From: Mactromeris polynyma
Lineage: Eukaryota > Mollusca > Bivalvia > Venerida > Mactridae
Assembly: GCA_032209605.1 (NCBI GenBank)
Contig: JASFXZ010000032.1
Coordinates: 8,309,722-8,373,721, forward strand
DNA length: 64,000 bases
Reading direction: 5' to 3'
In this document: positions 12,501 through 25,120 of the stretch, piece by piece
How the letters are laid out: every line of letters begins with the position of its first letter
Position numbering within the stretch: the stretch's first letter is position 1
Notes under the pieces: model-generated
Databases searched by the model: none
Told to the model about the DNA's origin: nothing
The model's input: only the letters and a program-made list of their open reading frames with translations
Translations under genes and position numbers: made by a program

Positions 12501-15500
12501 GAACATCATTGTTTTATTCAGAACTTCTTTCTATATTTAAATTTTTAGAAAAATATCCCCATTCATTAGCTTGGAAGGTTTTTGGCGTTATCATCATTGA
12601 AATTCAAAGTCAGAATATCTTATAGGTAAATGACTCATGAAATAACGTTTAAGTCTTTACTGGCGAATTTTTTTTGTAATATTTTTTCGACTGTTTGTGT
12701 AGAAAGAAGACGGAATAATCTCAGTTATCGACTTATCAGTTAATGAAATAAATAGGTCAATACTTTGAGTACTATTAATGCAGTTGTTGAATCATACAAA
12801 TTAATAGACTTAATTACAGATAATTATCTCAATACAGGCCTTGGATACTTGGTTCTTAACATGACATGTCGGAGGGGGGAGATTTATTCAAGGTGTACCT
12901 GCCTGGTTGAACAAGGTTCATTAAGTGCATGAATTCACGAGCAGTGTTCAAAACAAGTTCATAGAATGATTCATTAAAATCAATTTTGATTATCCAGAAA
13001 AATTAATCTTTAATGATCTTTTAGATCCTACATTGTTATTACAGTATAGACTATAATAAAACTTGGTTAAACGGTAGAATGTTAACGGCAATTTCTCAGA
13101 CAAAATTTCATTCATTTAGATATAGGGAAAATAAAATGCTGGTAAATATAACTGAAGGTAGTATTAGCCTTAAAATGTTAGGGAAAAAAGTCGCAGGATT
13201 TTCCAAGAGCCCTGTGTACTAATGTTTAAAGGTTCTTGTATGTTAGATGTCAAAATGGTTGTGACTACTCTATGGTAATAAGTTGTTTATTTTGTGAAAA
13301 ATTCCAAAGATGAAATGATCTCTTTGACCTCAGCTCTCTTGAAATAAACCTAATCTTAATATCGCAGGTACGGGAGTGGTACATTCAGTAAGCTAGAAAA
13401 ATTCTTCGAGAGGAGAATTTGGCATTTGTTGGCGATATTGTTTTCAGTGTATTATATGTATCCTCCACTCTAGTGTATCATAAGCCTTTCTGGCTGGCTG
13501 TAAGATCATGAAATTAATTGTTTGTGGGAGGGATTTAATGTATTGCTGTATGATTTATCCAGACGGAAGCAGGTGTGCTGCTAATTGCTCGTTGTAGGGA
13601 ACAGAAAAATATGTGACATGTTGACATATATCAGGCATATAATATCTTGTCTTCATTGTTCATGGTGCACTTTCTTTGTAATTAGGGTTTGTCTATCACC
13701 CCCACACTTTCCCCTTATAATTTTGTCGGTATACTGTAACTTGTTGAAAAAATAATTCCATTGGTAACAAAGTATATAACTACATTTAGGTAGGGAGATT
13801 TATTATATGTTTAATGTAGCTTTGTATTTGGAGGTAGATCAATGTTGCAGTGAATTTGGCTTCAAAATTTTAGCATGAAAAAATTGCAATTATCTGTAAG
13901 AATAATACGGTCGCTCAGACATATTTTAGACTGGTTAACAGTACTTAGCTATGTTTTTTCATCAGTGATAATAAATTGTTGCTTACAAATGTATTTTTAT
14001 ATTTTGGACCTTTAATATATATCTAATCTATCAGTTATTTGTTCAGTTTATCTATGTGCTATATTTGCCAACCAAACTATTCAGTTAGTGTTGATATTGT
14101 TCCTCTTAAATTGTGCATAAGTGTGTGACCATAGCAAATATTAGTATAACTAGTATACAAAATGTATGTCATTTCTTCTTGTCTTGCCCTAAAATTAGCT
14201 GAATTGATTAATTGTTTAGGAGCTAACAAAAAACCTGTATCTGTTAATTATATACATGGACATGATTTTGACTACAAAAAAAAAAATTCCCTCTGGTTCG
14301 AACAATTGACCCACCTTTGCGAAAGGAACTATTCATACAAACCCGCTGAATGAATGAAGTGTCTGACATGCTCTAATTGAATTATTAATTTTGCAATATC
14401 ATTACGGAATATTGTACTAACGCTCGTAGGAGGTAAATCTTTTGATCGGAAATTTGACATCCTCTTGTGTTCATTCTTTAGAATTAATGGCAAGGTCTCT
14501 TATTCATAATGCATAATTAAATTTTTACCTGCACATGTACAATTTTGTACATGTGTTAGTCTTGCTAAAATAAAATAAAGACGAGTCAAGTTTGCTGGTA
14601 AAATGCCAAGTTAACTAACCTAGAAATTAGACAGTACCCTGTGTCGGAATTTCTTGTGCAATTAACCTCGGTGAACTGACTTGTTACCTTTATTATCGAA
14701 TAATGTGTCCAAAAAAAACTTAACAATTGTTGTCATGCATTGATACCGCTTTTTTGGAAGATTTGCAAAATCAGCATTTGTTTAAAAATAGTCATAAATA
14801 ATAATACAACTTTAACAAAGAAAAGCTGACAGGGTATAGTGCATGTAACTCGCTTTTGTCAAAGTTCACCCGTGTCAAATTATGTCCCCCCCCCCTCCCC
14901 AACCCCCCACAGGGGGGAAGGACATACATGTATTGATGTCTTGCTGACTATCTGCCCGTCTGTCTGTCCGGATGTCACAAAGTTGTTCCGGTTGGATTTC
15001 AATGAAATGTACATGAGTTATTGGTACCAAGCCTAGTTGCATATTTTCAGCATTTTTTGGTAGGATTATTTTTGTCAGAGTTATTGGCCTTTAGGTGAAA
15101 ATTGGCGTTGGGGAAGGAGGAAGACATAGTCTTTTTCCAAAAAACAAGCTTCAGTTGACATTAAAATTTTGAATTGCCTGATTTTAAGTGGGTAGCTCTT
15201 TTTTCAGCAATTATAACATTTCATTGTACAAAGAAGGACATTGATCTAGTATAAAACATAAATATACATAGCCTCTTGGTAAGGTACGGTCCCCAGGTTT
15301 AAAATATTGAAATGTCCTCCGCTACCCATTGTATGGATACATAATCAGATTACTGTCTTGCTGTTATATTTTCAAAGGTGTTGGAACAGAGTCAAGATCC
15401 ATTGTTCGACGGTTTATCTTAATTCAGTACCTACCTATTGGGTTATGTGTCAGCTTAGATTCCGATGTGTACATGTTCAATATACTGTTGGTATTCCTTA

Positions 15501-18500
15501 ATACTGAAGTCATTTAATATTGTTTGAACTTAGTGTATACATTTGTACATGTACATTATCAATTTCGTTAAATATTTTTCTATGGGATATTTACCTGTCA
15601 GTATATTTTACATTGGTCAAGATATTCATATAAGGTCAATTAGGTCATAACATTGTCATACGTGTTGTAATTACTCATGATGATTTTTCAATAGCATGTA
15701 TACATGACACTGTTGTTAAATAACTTCATCTTTAAATTCAAGATACATGTAGCTCCATGTATGATAAATCCATGACTGTAACTGTTAATTTTACTGCCAA
15801 ATATTGGCTATTTGCCCTTATCAAAAAGTGTCCATTTCCCCCAAAAATCATCATTTTTTCCAAATTTTTTGTTCACTTTTCCTTCACTGACTGAATTTCT
15901 TTTTATTTAGTCAGGTTTTTCTGTATTTAACCTTTTGTAAAAGAATCTATGCTCTTACATCACCTCATTATATATAACAAACACCAGTCACAGCTGAAAA
16001 GTTATTTTTAGTATCGAACTACAGACTTTTCCCTAGGATTTTTCAGCTAGAGGTCTTTGGACCCTCGTGTTTGACATATTGGGGGTCCTTAGTAAATTTG
16101 TAGGGTCTCAGATATGCAGTTTATACTTGACAAAGGATTATTTTAGGGGTCCCGGGGACATTGCACAGTAAGTGGAAAATGGGAGTCCCTAGAAAGAAAA
16201 GGGAGTCAGGGATTCAAGAGTTTTTCGCGGGGAAATCCCAGGAAGTATTCTAATCAGCTCTTTTGTATCATGATACCAATTCCGATACATTTACGAAGTA
16301 CACACAAACATTTTGTAGTACCGGTAGCATAAAAATCCAAGCTACACATGTATATATATATATCGGTTAACCACTACGAGCCCCGCCTGTCTTGAAGCCC
16401 CGCCTGTCTTGAAGCCCCGCCTGTCTTGAAGCGCTATAAACATTACATGGGAAGTAAATCCTTTTAATCAATCCCAGCCATCATCGTACAAATGAAAACC
16501 TGATTTTGTTGACTGATGTTCTATATTATCAATCGGTAGAATCTTGAATATCAATCACAACAGCTGTTCTTGTTGTAACATTTTTACAACTGTCTAGTTT
16601 AAGCTACCTATGATTACCTGAGCAAATGGTTTGTGAATTCTTTTAAAGTTATTAAGCATTTCCTTTGTCTGCTGTTGTGTGTATGAGTTTTACTCTTGTG
16701 TTATGTTTTGTGGGTTGGTGTCTTGAGATGTATGGTGCTTTGTGGTAATCCCTGTCTGGCTCTCGCTATGAGGTGTTTGTCTGCTCGGGTATGACTCCGT
16801 GTTAATTGGTAAGCACTAAGCCGGTGTCAAAACACTTGTTTTTGTGTAAACTTACTGTCTTAAAGTAGGCGTCTGAGATCACTATATCTGAGATCATTGT
16901 ATGTCTATTTTATGTCTGACATCACCGTTGTTGAAGCACTTTAGTGTCTCATTGCTATCATCATCAACCGGATAGTCTGTTTGAAGTATCACCATTTACA
17001 TCATCTCAAGTAAATAGTTCATGTAAAGTCCTCTGAGTTTCTTATAGATTTGATGAGTATAATGGCTGATTTGTCAGGGATATATCAATTGTGGAATGGC
17101 GGGAGTCTTCATATAAACGGCTTTTCTGGATTATTTGTGTCAGTTTTTGGCGAATGAGTTTACCTGAATACTTTCTTATTAATTTCTAATGCGACAATAT
17201 GGAATACGAGCAGTCTTGGCAGCTTCTCTCAGGACCTTCAGTCCTTTGGTTTAAGATATTAATGTGGCAGTATTTACTGTAAAAAGTTCATTGACTAAAT
17301 TGTATAAATTGATTGGTTAACAGGGAAACTGTGTACAGTAATAATCAGTATGTTAATCCGGCAATACCATTGTGCTTCGTGGTTGTATTGAGAAATAATG
17401 GCATATTTTTATGCAAAAACCTGCGCGGAATAAGCATAATCCGTCAGTACTCTTGTTGTCTTTCTCTCGTGTTAATACGATACCGCAACAACGCCTATAG
17501 TCTTCCTGGTAACACCTTTGATTAGTAATACAGTTGCTTAGTTGCTTGGAAATACGTCTGCTGCTCAAACAGTTGCAGCTGATTATGCGTTGCACGGAAT
17601 CAACAATTAATGCAAGCCATAAGGCAATAATAAACAAAGTTTTTATGGATTATATCATTACAACAGGATGTATTTAATGAGAAAATGCAGAGCAATTATT
17701 CTTATGTCTCTGATTCTTGTTAATGAGTCAGCAGCCCCCCCCCCCCCCACTGGTTTAATATTGTACATACGAGAAGTTGCAATTAATTATCTCTTAGATA
17801 GAGAGTCTGCTTCATTATGTAACGTAATATTTAGAAGCCCTAGAAAAATATACCGGTATGTCTGTTTTATGTAAAATGCTTTATCCCCTTAGTCACTGAC
17901 CCAAATAGTTTTTAAACCTGCATCACATATTTCACGCAATTGAATCATGTAAAAAACCCTTTTGTTACGTATTTGGTAAGTAATGAATATTCTTGCTGAC
18001 GAAAAGATTGTTTATTGCATTGAATTTGACGTAGTTTGCAATAGATAAGACGTTTAACTCCCGACTCTTGGCACAAAATGTTGACTGTAACAATATTGGG
18101 GCTAGCTCATTTGGTGGAGCGCTAGACTCCAATCTGTCACAATCCCCATGTGCATATTGACGACTAATATCAGCTCCTTCCTTTCGGTGTAGAAACGTGT
18201 CAATATCAAACACACAGAAGATCTTATAGATGAAATACAATTTGGGATGTTTGAAACGTGACCTTATAGACATGTCAGAAAAGAGGAAAATAATGTGAAG
18301 CCGCATTAACGCAAAAACTCCTGAAAGTCTGATTTAGTGACGTCTGTCCGTATACTAATGTAAAAGAATGTACATAAACTAACATTCCTATCCTACAACC
18401 CGGCTGTATTTCAGCATGTTACAGGAACCAGATATATTTTCTTGGTCTCAAAAGAAGAACAATGGGGATTATAAGGTAAATTGCTCATCTGGGATGTCTT

Positions 18501-21500
18501 ACATTGAGATAAAACCCTCTAGCATTCAGGAGTTTATATCATAGTCCCAATAGCAAAAATACCTCCCCCAAGATGGACTGTTGAGTTTCCCTAAAGTCAT
18601 ACTCAAAAAAAATGTCATAAAAATTCTCCCAGAAGTAGCTTTTTGTTATCCATGTACAACAACCAAAACTAGAATGGATATCAAATTAGGTGGTGGGAAT
18701 ATAAATGCTGGTATCTTGTTTATACTCATAGCGAGTATGTCTACATTATCTTACCTAATTTTGGCAATTTTCATGCAACAATTCCAAATGTCATGTCTTA
18801 TTTCCAAAACAGGCAGAAAAATTCCTGATACAACAGTAACTGTTGATTGTAGAATTCTATTACATCATAACTGGTCATTCTGGTCATATATTGTTGCAAT
18901 AATTCTCAAGAAAACCTGTCATCTAGTTAGTGTGAAGCGTTTTGCAGCACAGAACCTGAACTGAATTGTACAAAGTTCGTGGCAAGTCTACGAGCTGTTC
19001 TATAGTAGTATGTATAGGTATCATGTACATTGTACATTGATGTAACCATTCTAGTTGATTTTTCCAAGGCGCACAGTCTACAATTATGGTGCCAGTCTAG
19101 TTCTCCTGGTACCAGGTGTGCAATGGTATATAGGTTAATTCACACTGTCTAGGCTGCTCCTGACTCAATGTCTGTAAGCTGATGTCTGTTATCTGGGTGC
19201 TTGACTCAAAACTCCGCTCAATATGAAAGCTTTGTGTTTATGTTCAGAAGGAGAAAAGATTCGGGTTTTTTTTGTATATTCACGAAAAAAATGTGAGTGT
19301 CAGTCTGTTTTAGTTGCATTGCTTACATATATATTCTGTCATCAGTTTGCCTAAAACTAGTATCCCCATGGTCACAGTCTATGGAAAGTATGTATTCTAG
19401 AATATTATGTCTGAATGTGGTAAGAAAACATGATATTTTTAATTTAAATTGTATGCATTGAAATAAATGTTAAATAGGCAGCATGAGCGCCATGTCATTC
19501 AAGTTTTCAATAGTCGTGTGATTTTGCCCAATAATACTATATTTCTTCCTATATTCAAGACTTTCCGACAGATACTGCCAGATTACAATTAAAAAATTCA
19601 ATTTTTTCTCAAATGATAAGAGAAACAGTTGTTTTACAGAGCAAAATCTCATTACTACAAGAAACTTAAATGATATGGCCATAGTACTGGCTTCGTTGCT
19701 ACTTTAGAAATGTATGATTTAAATACAGGCTTTCTTAACACACTCCATCATTTGTTAAAAAAAATCTAAATTAAATTCCGTACTTTCCATAGACGGGGGG
19801 GGGGTCACTGTGACTACGATCTACTGGTAGCTTGATTGATACGCATATAAAGCCTTTCTGTCTGTGACGGCACATTGTATACCTAATACATTAATATGTT
19901 ATATACCGGTACTTATTAAATATTTAGAGTAGTCTGACCCATCCTTATTTGAAATTAATTATCAATTTAGCTGTATCAATTGAAAATTAATAGGCAATTT
20001 CAGCATTTTTGATTGGTGATTAATTATCAATTAAGTTATATTGATTACCTTTGCTGCTATGATGTAATGTATTGGATAAAGAAAGAATATAAAAGCAAAG
20101 GTTGTAATTCTTGTAATGTCTTACAGTAAATTTATCTTGGGATTTTATTTTATCTGTAAAATCAAGATAATTAAGTGGTGAAGCTCTAACTGCACTTGTT
20201 TCTGTCTCTGTACTGGAATATCTGTATGTTATCATTATATATACCGTAGTTACCTGTTTAAATGTTATACATACCATAGTTAACCTTTTAAATAAATACT
20301 CATCAGGATTATTCAGTTAAATTGTATAGATACCGTAGTTACCTGTTTAAATGCATACTCATCACTGTTATCCAGTTATATGTATTCATACCGTAGTTAC
20401 CTGTTTAAATGTACTTACCATGCCGTTACATGCCGGTATTTCATTATTTAATATGGTTATTATTGTTTGGTCAAAAAGTTTGTTACAATTCTTAATTGAA
20501 AGCAGGCTTCCAGAAATTGTCTCAGTGAGAGTTACCTGTATTGTCTGAAAGAAGGAATTTTTGTCTATCATGATTCATTCATGTTGAAATAAATCTGACA
20601 AATTTAGCAAAAATAAAACAGCTACAACTATCTTGTGATGACAGTATTTCAGTTGATATCATACTGTTGGTACTGTGTTTGAAGAGGGAAGGTGCATTGG
20701 TCAAGGGGTAGAGTGCTGACTCCTGATCAGAAGGTCGTGAGTTCGAGCCCCGCGATATGCTTGGTTTGATCCCAGACTTCGCAATCCCTAAAATTGGCAA
20801 AAGTACTGGTTGGTAGCCAGGAAACAGTCATCGAGAGTGATTAGTATAAGTTGTAAGAATGTAAAATCAATGTAAAATAAATAAGTTTAAACTTTACACA
20901 GCATTTGATTTAGTAGCAGACTTGATTTAAATGTTTATTATGTAGATGAAATTGTAGATCATGTTTGTGGTTGTTGTCACAAGTTTCAAAACGATACTTC
21001 CGTATTGGTGTACTAGTTTCTGAAACCTCAATACTAGGAGTGTAAGGTTATTGTTCAAGCGTTTATTTATTAGTATTGTTTTATGTATTGATCCAAGTAG
21101 AATTGTAAAATAATGATAAACAGTTTTGTAAGAGTTCATTTTATCAACGAGTATTGTGTAAACATGTTGACTCAGATCCACGTTTTGTGTATATTGGGGC
21201 AGTTTTTATAGGATTCTTCTGTTTGTTCTGTTGAATATGTTCCATGAGTTCCAGCTAGCACGAGATCCGTTTTCTTCCGATCGCTGTGAATAATTTATCG
21301 GTACGGTCTTTAATCTTTTGTGTAGCAGCGTATACATGATAACTTTTCAATGTGATTTTTTGGCAGTTCACACAATATATTTCTAATATATTCTGGTGAC
21401 GTTCTTAGTCATAAAAATATGATTGTTGCCATAAGTGTGATTGACCCCATTTTTTCCCCGACTCTGCACTTTTTTTAAGTTCAGTCAGCAATTTCCATGG

Positions 21501-24500
21501 TGTGTATGTTTGTTAGTTTTCATTCTTTTCTTTCTTGATCTTAAAAACAGGTTGATAAAACTGGTTTTTATCACTATTTTGTCAGCTGTAAGCAACAAGA
21601 GCTGCACTAGGTTACGTTGACACTGGTTATAATTCATATCATCATCATCGTTATACGCAAGTGTCTTAAAATAAAAAAAAATAAAAAAAATACTGTTCGT
21701 TAAAATCAGTTTGTTGCACATTTTCTCTTGTTTATCTGTACCAAGATTTTAGAAATCAGTAAATTCTAATAATAAACAGTTTATCATGAAATTGATTCAT
21801 TGAAAAGTTTGTGTTTCTGACAAGATTAATTTGGATATACTTGAAGTTAAATGCGTTGGCAATCTGTCGGCATATAATATGTGTGACAACTTGAACTATG
21901 TTACGACTTAGAATAAATAGCTGGTTATTTGCCGTTGTTTGCTCACCGTGGACTATTTTCTTTGTTACGCTTTTAAACTGTTCTAGATTTTTGTAAACTT
22001 TAAGCCAACTTTAATGATTAGCAAATTCACGTCATGTTTGGGTATGGGATAGAGATTGCGATATCGAAATCCTGTGCGTGTTTCTAACGTTCTTGCTGAC
22101 CCAACACAACGTTTCAATTTTTTATCAGCTCTGTAATGCCGAGTCTAGAAAATATCGTTGATTATCGGCAAACATGATCAATACACTCGATATCAAAAGA
22201 GAATGGTTGACTTTAAGACTTGTTTTATGTTGTATTAGGTCAACGATCTTTGAGACAGTTTTTTGTCATTATTACGTCAATGATACCATTCAAGGTGTTA
22301 ATGCATGCCTTGATGTACAATCTATTGACTTTTGTTTTGAAATTTTAATCATATTTGTCTTTGTGTCATAAATGATTCTGACATTTTTCTTTCATTCTAC
22401 TCGTGCGCCCAAAACATTCGGCTTAGCGATACATTAGATAGTAATTTGAACGTATTGATTTGCCTCAACATTCTTCATGAAATTTGGAATATTTCGATGG
22501 CTGTTGAGAAAAAACACAAGTAGTTTAGATTTGATGCTGTTTGTTTAAGATGACGGTGAAAGGATATCGGGCGCAACTGAAGGTCGTCTTGGTGCTCTTC
22601 TTTTTTTTGTACCGAAAAGTCGAGTAGCAAAGCATTTATTTGGAGTGTGATACATTGTGATTTTATTAAAATAGATTTAGCTTTCATTTTAAGCTCAAAG
22701 AACTTTGTGAAAATGTCTCATCACAGTTTGTTGTCCGCAGTTCTCGTAAACAAGCCGAGAACGAAGTGAGAAATACCGTAAACTCTTAACATTAATCGAG
22801 GTTTGGGCGCTAAACTGTGGTAACGTCTTCTTTACCAAACACCGAGTTACAGTATCCCTGCATCAAACCCTCAATATACTGTGTACTTCATACAAATAGA
22901 AATTTGAAAACATAATTGTTCTGGCGTTGTTTTTCACAAAAATGCTATTTTTGCCAAAATGATGATTTTCACCAAAATGCTGTTTTTCACTGGGTGTTTA
23001 AATAACAGTGCTATCATCAATATTATAGATTCAGTATGTGAGTCATTGTATCCTAGTGACTTAGTTTTGTTTGATTATGATTATAAATGGTACAAATGTA
23101 CAATATTGTAGGTTCAACATTAGTTCAGTCTGCTTGAAAATTGAGGATTAAGCGGAATGACTCAGCGGGTTTATTGCAATGTTCGGGTTGTATGTAACTG
23201 TTGCAGACGGTTATAAACTGTAGTTTCTTTGTCTATATAGATAAGTTGTAATGCTGTTGTTTGCGGTATTATTTGTTTTCCATGGTGATATCCTGATACT
23301 CCCGTTGAGATGATAGGATCAGTGATAATACATAATCTTTATTCGTCATCAAATTCTATTCTTTGAAAATCGTTCTCGGAGTTTGAAGGGTGTATTTTGA
23401 TCTTCTCTGGGTGGTATAAAGAAATCGGTGAAAAGTCTACATTTCAGTTTTTTTTGTGAGTTTTCCAATCCACCATTCAGTCATATTCATGATAGCAAAA
23501 AATTAACTTTTCCACAAATTGAAAGTGGAATTTCCCCCAGAAGCATTCTGAACTAAAGTCTGATAAAAATGTATCCACTAATGCCAGAATAGCCTAATTT
23601 GAAGGTCAGTGTGACCCAGGGGGAGGAGGGAGGTTGAATTGTGAACTCCACAATTCAGTTCTTGAATTTGGTGTAAGTTAACATATCAGTTATTAAGGTT
23701 GCGGTCATAGTGACTCATTAATGTAACATGTGAACTTGATTCACACTCGATGTCAAATAAATGACTTTAAATCAACTGATCTTTCATATGACTTTACTTC
23801 CATTGTTGGGCGCTATGAATACAATTCAAAAGGCAAAAGCGAAACAAGTTTATTTGATGGTTTATTTATGTCTAAATAGCCTGGTTTCGCTTTCACCCCT
23901 CAACATGTACTTTAAAATAATACCCTTTGTATAAAAAGAATCCAGTTTCTAATTTGAATGTTACCACCATCTAGTTCTGCTTTGCACCACTTGCATGGAG
24001 TAATTCAACTATTGTCTAGAAATGTGATCTGAATATGCTGTAGATTTACTGATAGTTCTGTTTAAAGTTCTTGGAAATGGGTGTAACTCGTTTTCTCGTC
24101 AATATTACATCCAGATGCCATAGTCTGCTACAGTAAAATGAATTACATTTACTTTGATGTCAGGTTACACAAAATGTCTGCTTTGTTAAAGTGCTGAAGC
24201 TTCTTACCGATTTAATTTAAGTCACTTGTTCCAGTTCTATAATTTTTGTCACAAAAACTACAACCAATTTAGGGATGATATGGTCAATTTTCTTGACATA
24301 TATCGTGAGGGGGGTGTCAGTAAGAGCCGGGAGCCGGTAAAATTACCCGGTAACTTAAGCATCGTCACCCGGCTATATAATTATTATAATTAAGGGGAGT
24401 ACCCCAAGACTCTGTCTACATTTGGTGTTTTTCATGCTAATCCAATCAAAGTGCTGAAAACACTTGTTGATAATCCATTGTTTAACTATTAAATTCAATT

Positions 24501-24946
24501 GCGCAGTATATATTTCTACCAGTATTCCAGTGTTCATCGTTACATTTATTAGCTTCAACGTTTACATCAGTTATTTTCTGTTTCAGCATTGGAAGGATGT
24601 TTCGGACCTTGCAAAGAATTTTATTGACCGCTGTCTAGTCATTTCGCCAACTGAACGCATAACTGCTGTAGAGTCTGTGAAACATCCATGGATTGTCACC
24701 ATGGCTGCAAGTTCCAGTAATAAGAACTTACATCGCACTATAAGTCATAACCTGTTGCAGCGGCAATCCACAAGGTCAAGGGCAAATAGTACGAAAAGTG
24801 CCAAATCTACACGATCAACGAAATCCAACAAATCAAATAAATCAGGACGTTCCTTGCATTCGGAGCATCGACGGGTCCAGCAAGAAGAGATCGAGGCGTT
24901 ACATCGAGACCCCGAAGTTCAGGCGGATCTAGCCTCGCTTGGATAG
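9584..24946 (+). CDS. PSKH1: Serine/threonine protein kinase H1 (PSKH1)
   Basis: Complete gene of three coding exons: 9584-9784, 10479-11177 and 24587-24946 (TAG), all phase 0, 419 aa (vertebrate PSKH1 is about 424). It begins MGCANGK; Gly2 and Cys3 fit N-myristoylation and palmitoylation, which place PSKH1 on Golgi and other membranes. The kinase domain starts near Y83. Key residues: glycine loop GRGSFSRV 90-97, ATP lysine K112 in AIK, helix-C E126, catalytic D201 in HRDLKPEN, D222 of DFG, and CGTPEYIAPE ending at 248. All are intact, so it should be active. KFDPRVTAKYDIKALIGRG is characteristic of PSKH1. The C-tail is a low-complexity Ser/Arg/Lys stretch followed by an acidic end. PSKH1 is an orphan CaMK-group kinase tied to splicing-speckle and Golgi functions in the literature. 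Intron 2 is 13.4 kb. Confidence 0.96.
11880..12040. repeat. Dispersed repeat, copy 2 (related to 1170-1430)
   Basis: Shares 'ttgttgtaatttttat', 'aaattcccaattt' and 'gggtcatcttcccaaaata' in the same order as 1170-1430. Non-coding. The boundaries are uncertain. Confidence 0.55.
14880..15130 (+). repeat. Dispersed repeat with 'gtctgtctgtccgg' core
   Basis: Opens with a C-rich/G-rich inverted patch (ccccccacaggggggaagg), then gcccgtctgtctgtccggat and 'cagagttattggcc', paralleling the order seen at 4330-4770 and 30171-30425. Related by structure, poorly conserved in sequence. Confidence 0.4.
16380..16430 (+). repeat. 17-bp tandem repeat, 3 copies
   Basis: gccccgcctgtcttgaa is repeated perfectly at 16380, 16397 and 16414. 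The phrase 'ttgaagccccgc' also occurs in the 19-bp duplication at 1312-1349. Confidence 0.9.
16940..17130 (+). repeat. Dispersed repeat, copy 2 of the 1869-2052 family
   Basis: Aligns with the reverse complement of 1869-2052 over its full length, sharing 'gtctcattgctatcatc', 'atagatttgatgagtataat' and 'ggatatatcaatt'. Confidence 0.65.
17735..17748 (+). repeat. Poly-C run of 14
   Basis: Fourteen consecutive C, the longest of several G or C homopolymers in this AT-rich window (also 327-337, 14886-14895, 19795-19804, 34429-34439, 43781-43791). Confidence 0.95.
18098..18160 (+). mobile_element. SINE head fragment (tRNA-like)
   Basis: gggctagctcatttggtgga then gcgctagactcc is a tRNA D-arm/A-box-like start, as in the tRNA-derived SINEs. 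The B-box half is weak. It is a short relic in PSKH1 intron 2, and the minus-strand open frame over it is spurious. Confidence 0.4.
20242..20415 (+). repeat. Spaced repeat of 'taccgtagttacctgtttaaatg'-type motif
   Basis: The motif taccgtagttacctgtttaa occurs at 20242, 20331 and 20389, with a decayed copy at 20272 (taccatagttaacctttta). Spacing is irregular (30, 59 and 58 bp), with 'catactcatca' and 'ccagtta' phrases between. It looks like an old 58-bp tandem array. Confidence 0.65.
20690..20885 (+). mobile_element. tRNA-derived SINE, near full length
   Basis: The head reads gtgcattggtcaaggggtag then agtgctgactcctgatcaga and ends in a clear Pol III B box, GAGTTCGAGCCCC. The body contains 'agtactggttggtagccaggaaacagtcatcgagagtgatta' (quoted here only as landmark phrases: agtactggttggtagccagg, cagtcatcgagagtgatta) and closes with 'aatcaatgtaaaataaataag'. 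The same order (B box, 'agtactgg', 'ccaggaa.cag', 'gagtgat', 'caat.taaa.taa') recurs at 34961-35150, 46648-46830 and 54365-54900, defining one family. Confidence 0.75.
24300..24372 (-). repeat. Dispersed repeat, inverted relative to 51190-51250
   Basis: gtaagagccgggagccggta then aaattacccggtaac reads as the reverse complement of 51190-51250 (gggtaattttaccggctccc, agctcttattgatgg). About 60 bp is shared. The origin is unknown. Confidence 0.6.
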
Positions 24947-25120
24947 GATTTAGCACACACTCACATATATATATGTGTCTATATATACATACAAAAACTG
25001 AAGAAAATGGAACCATTGTTTGGTTGTGACTAAAAAAAGATATAGTGTACTTCAGTAGGTGTTGTCAGGATACTTTAAATATTTGTAAGCTCATGCTAAT
25101 GAAGAAATAAACATTATGTG
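24947..25120 (+). other. PSKH1 3' UTR with first poly(A) signal
   Basis: The first canonical AATAAA after the stop lies at 25106-25111, which would give a 3' UTR of about 180 nt. An alternating 'catatatatatatgtg' stretch (24962-24990) can form a hairpin. Longer 3' UTRs using later signals (for example AATAAA near 29854) cannot be excluded. Confidence 0.5.

Larger units (their letters stand above)
11178..24586 (+). other. PSKH1 intron 2, repeat-filled
   Basis: GAG|GTAATT opens the intron and tttcag|CAT closes it. Within it I see dispersed repeats (11880-12040, 14880-15130, 16940-17130, 24300-24372), a 17-bp triplication (16380-16430), long homopolymers (C at 14886-14895 and 17735-17748, G at 19795-19804), a four-copy motif cluster (20242-20415) and SINE material (18098-18160, 20690-20885). 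Open frames up to 127 codons occur (for example near 18581-18964) but start at non-ATG codons, resemble nothing and lie in AT-rich DNA. I see no nested gene. Confidence 0.7.

Noticed and set aside
17965..18306. 113-codon minus-strand open frame
   Set aside because: Its middle is the antisense of a SINE head, and no family features are present.
18581..18964. 127-codon open frame inside PSKH1 intron 2
   Set aside because: Starts at TTG, has no recognisable domain and lies in low-GC intronic DNA; a chance frame is the simplest reading.
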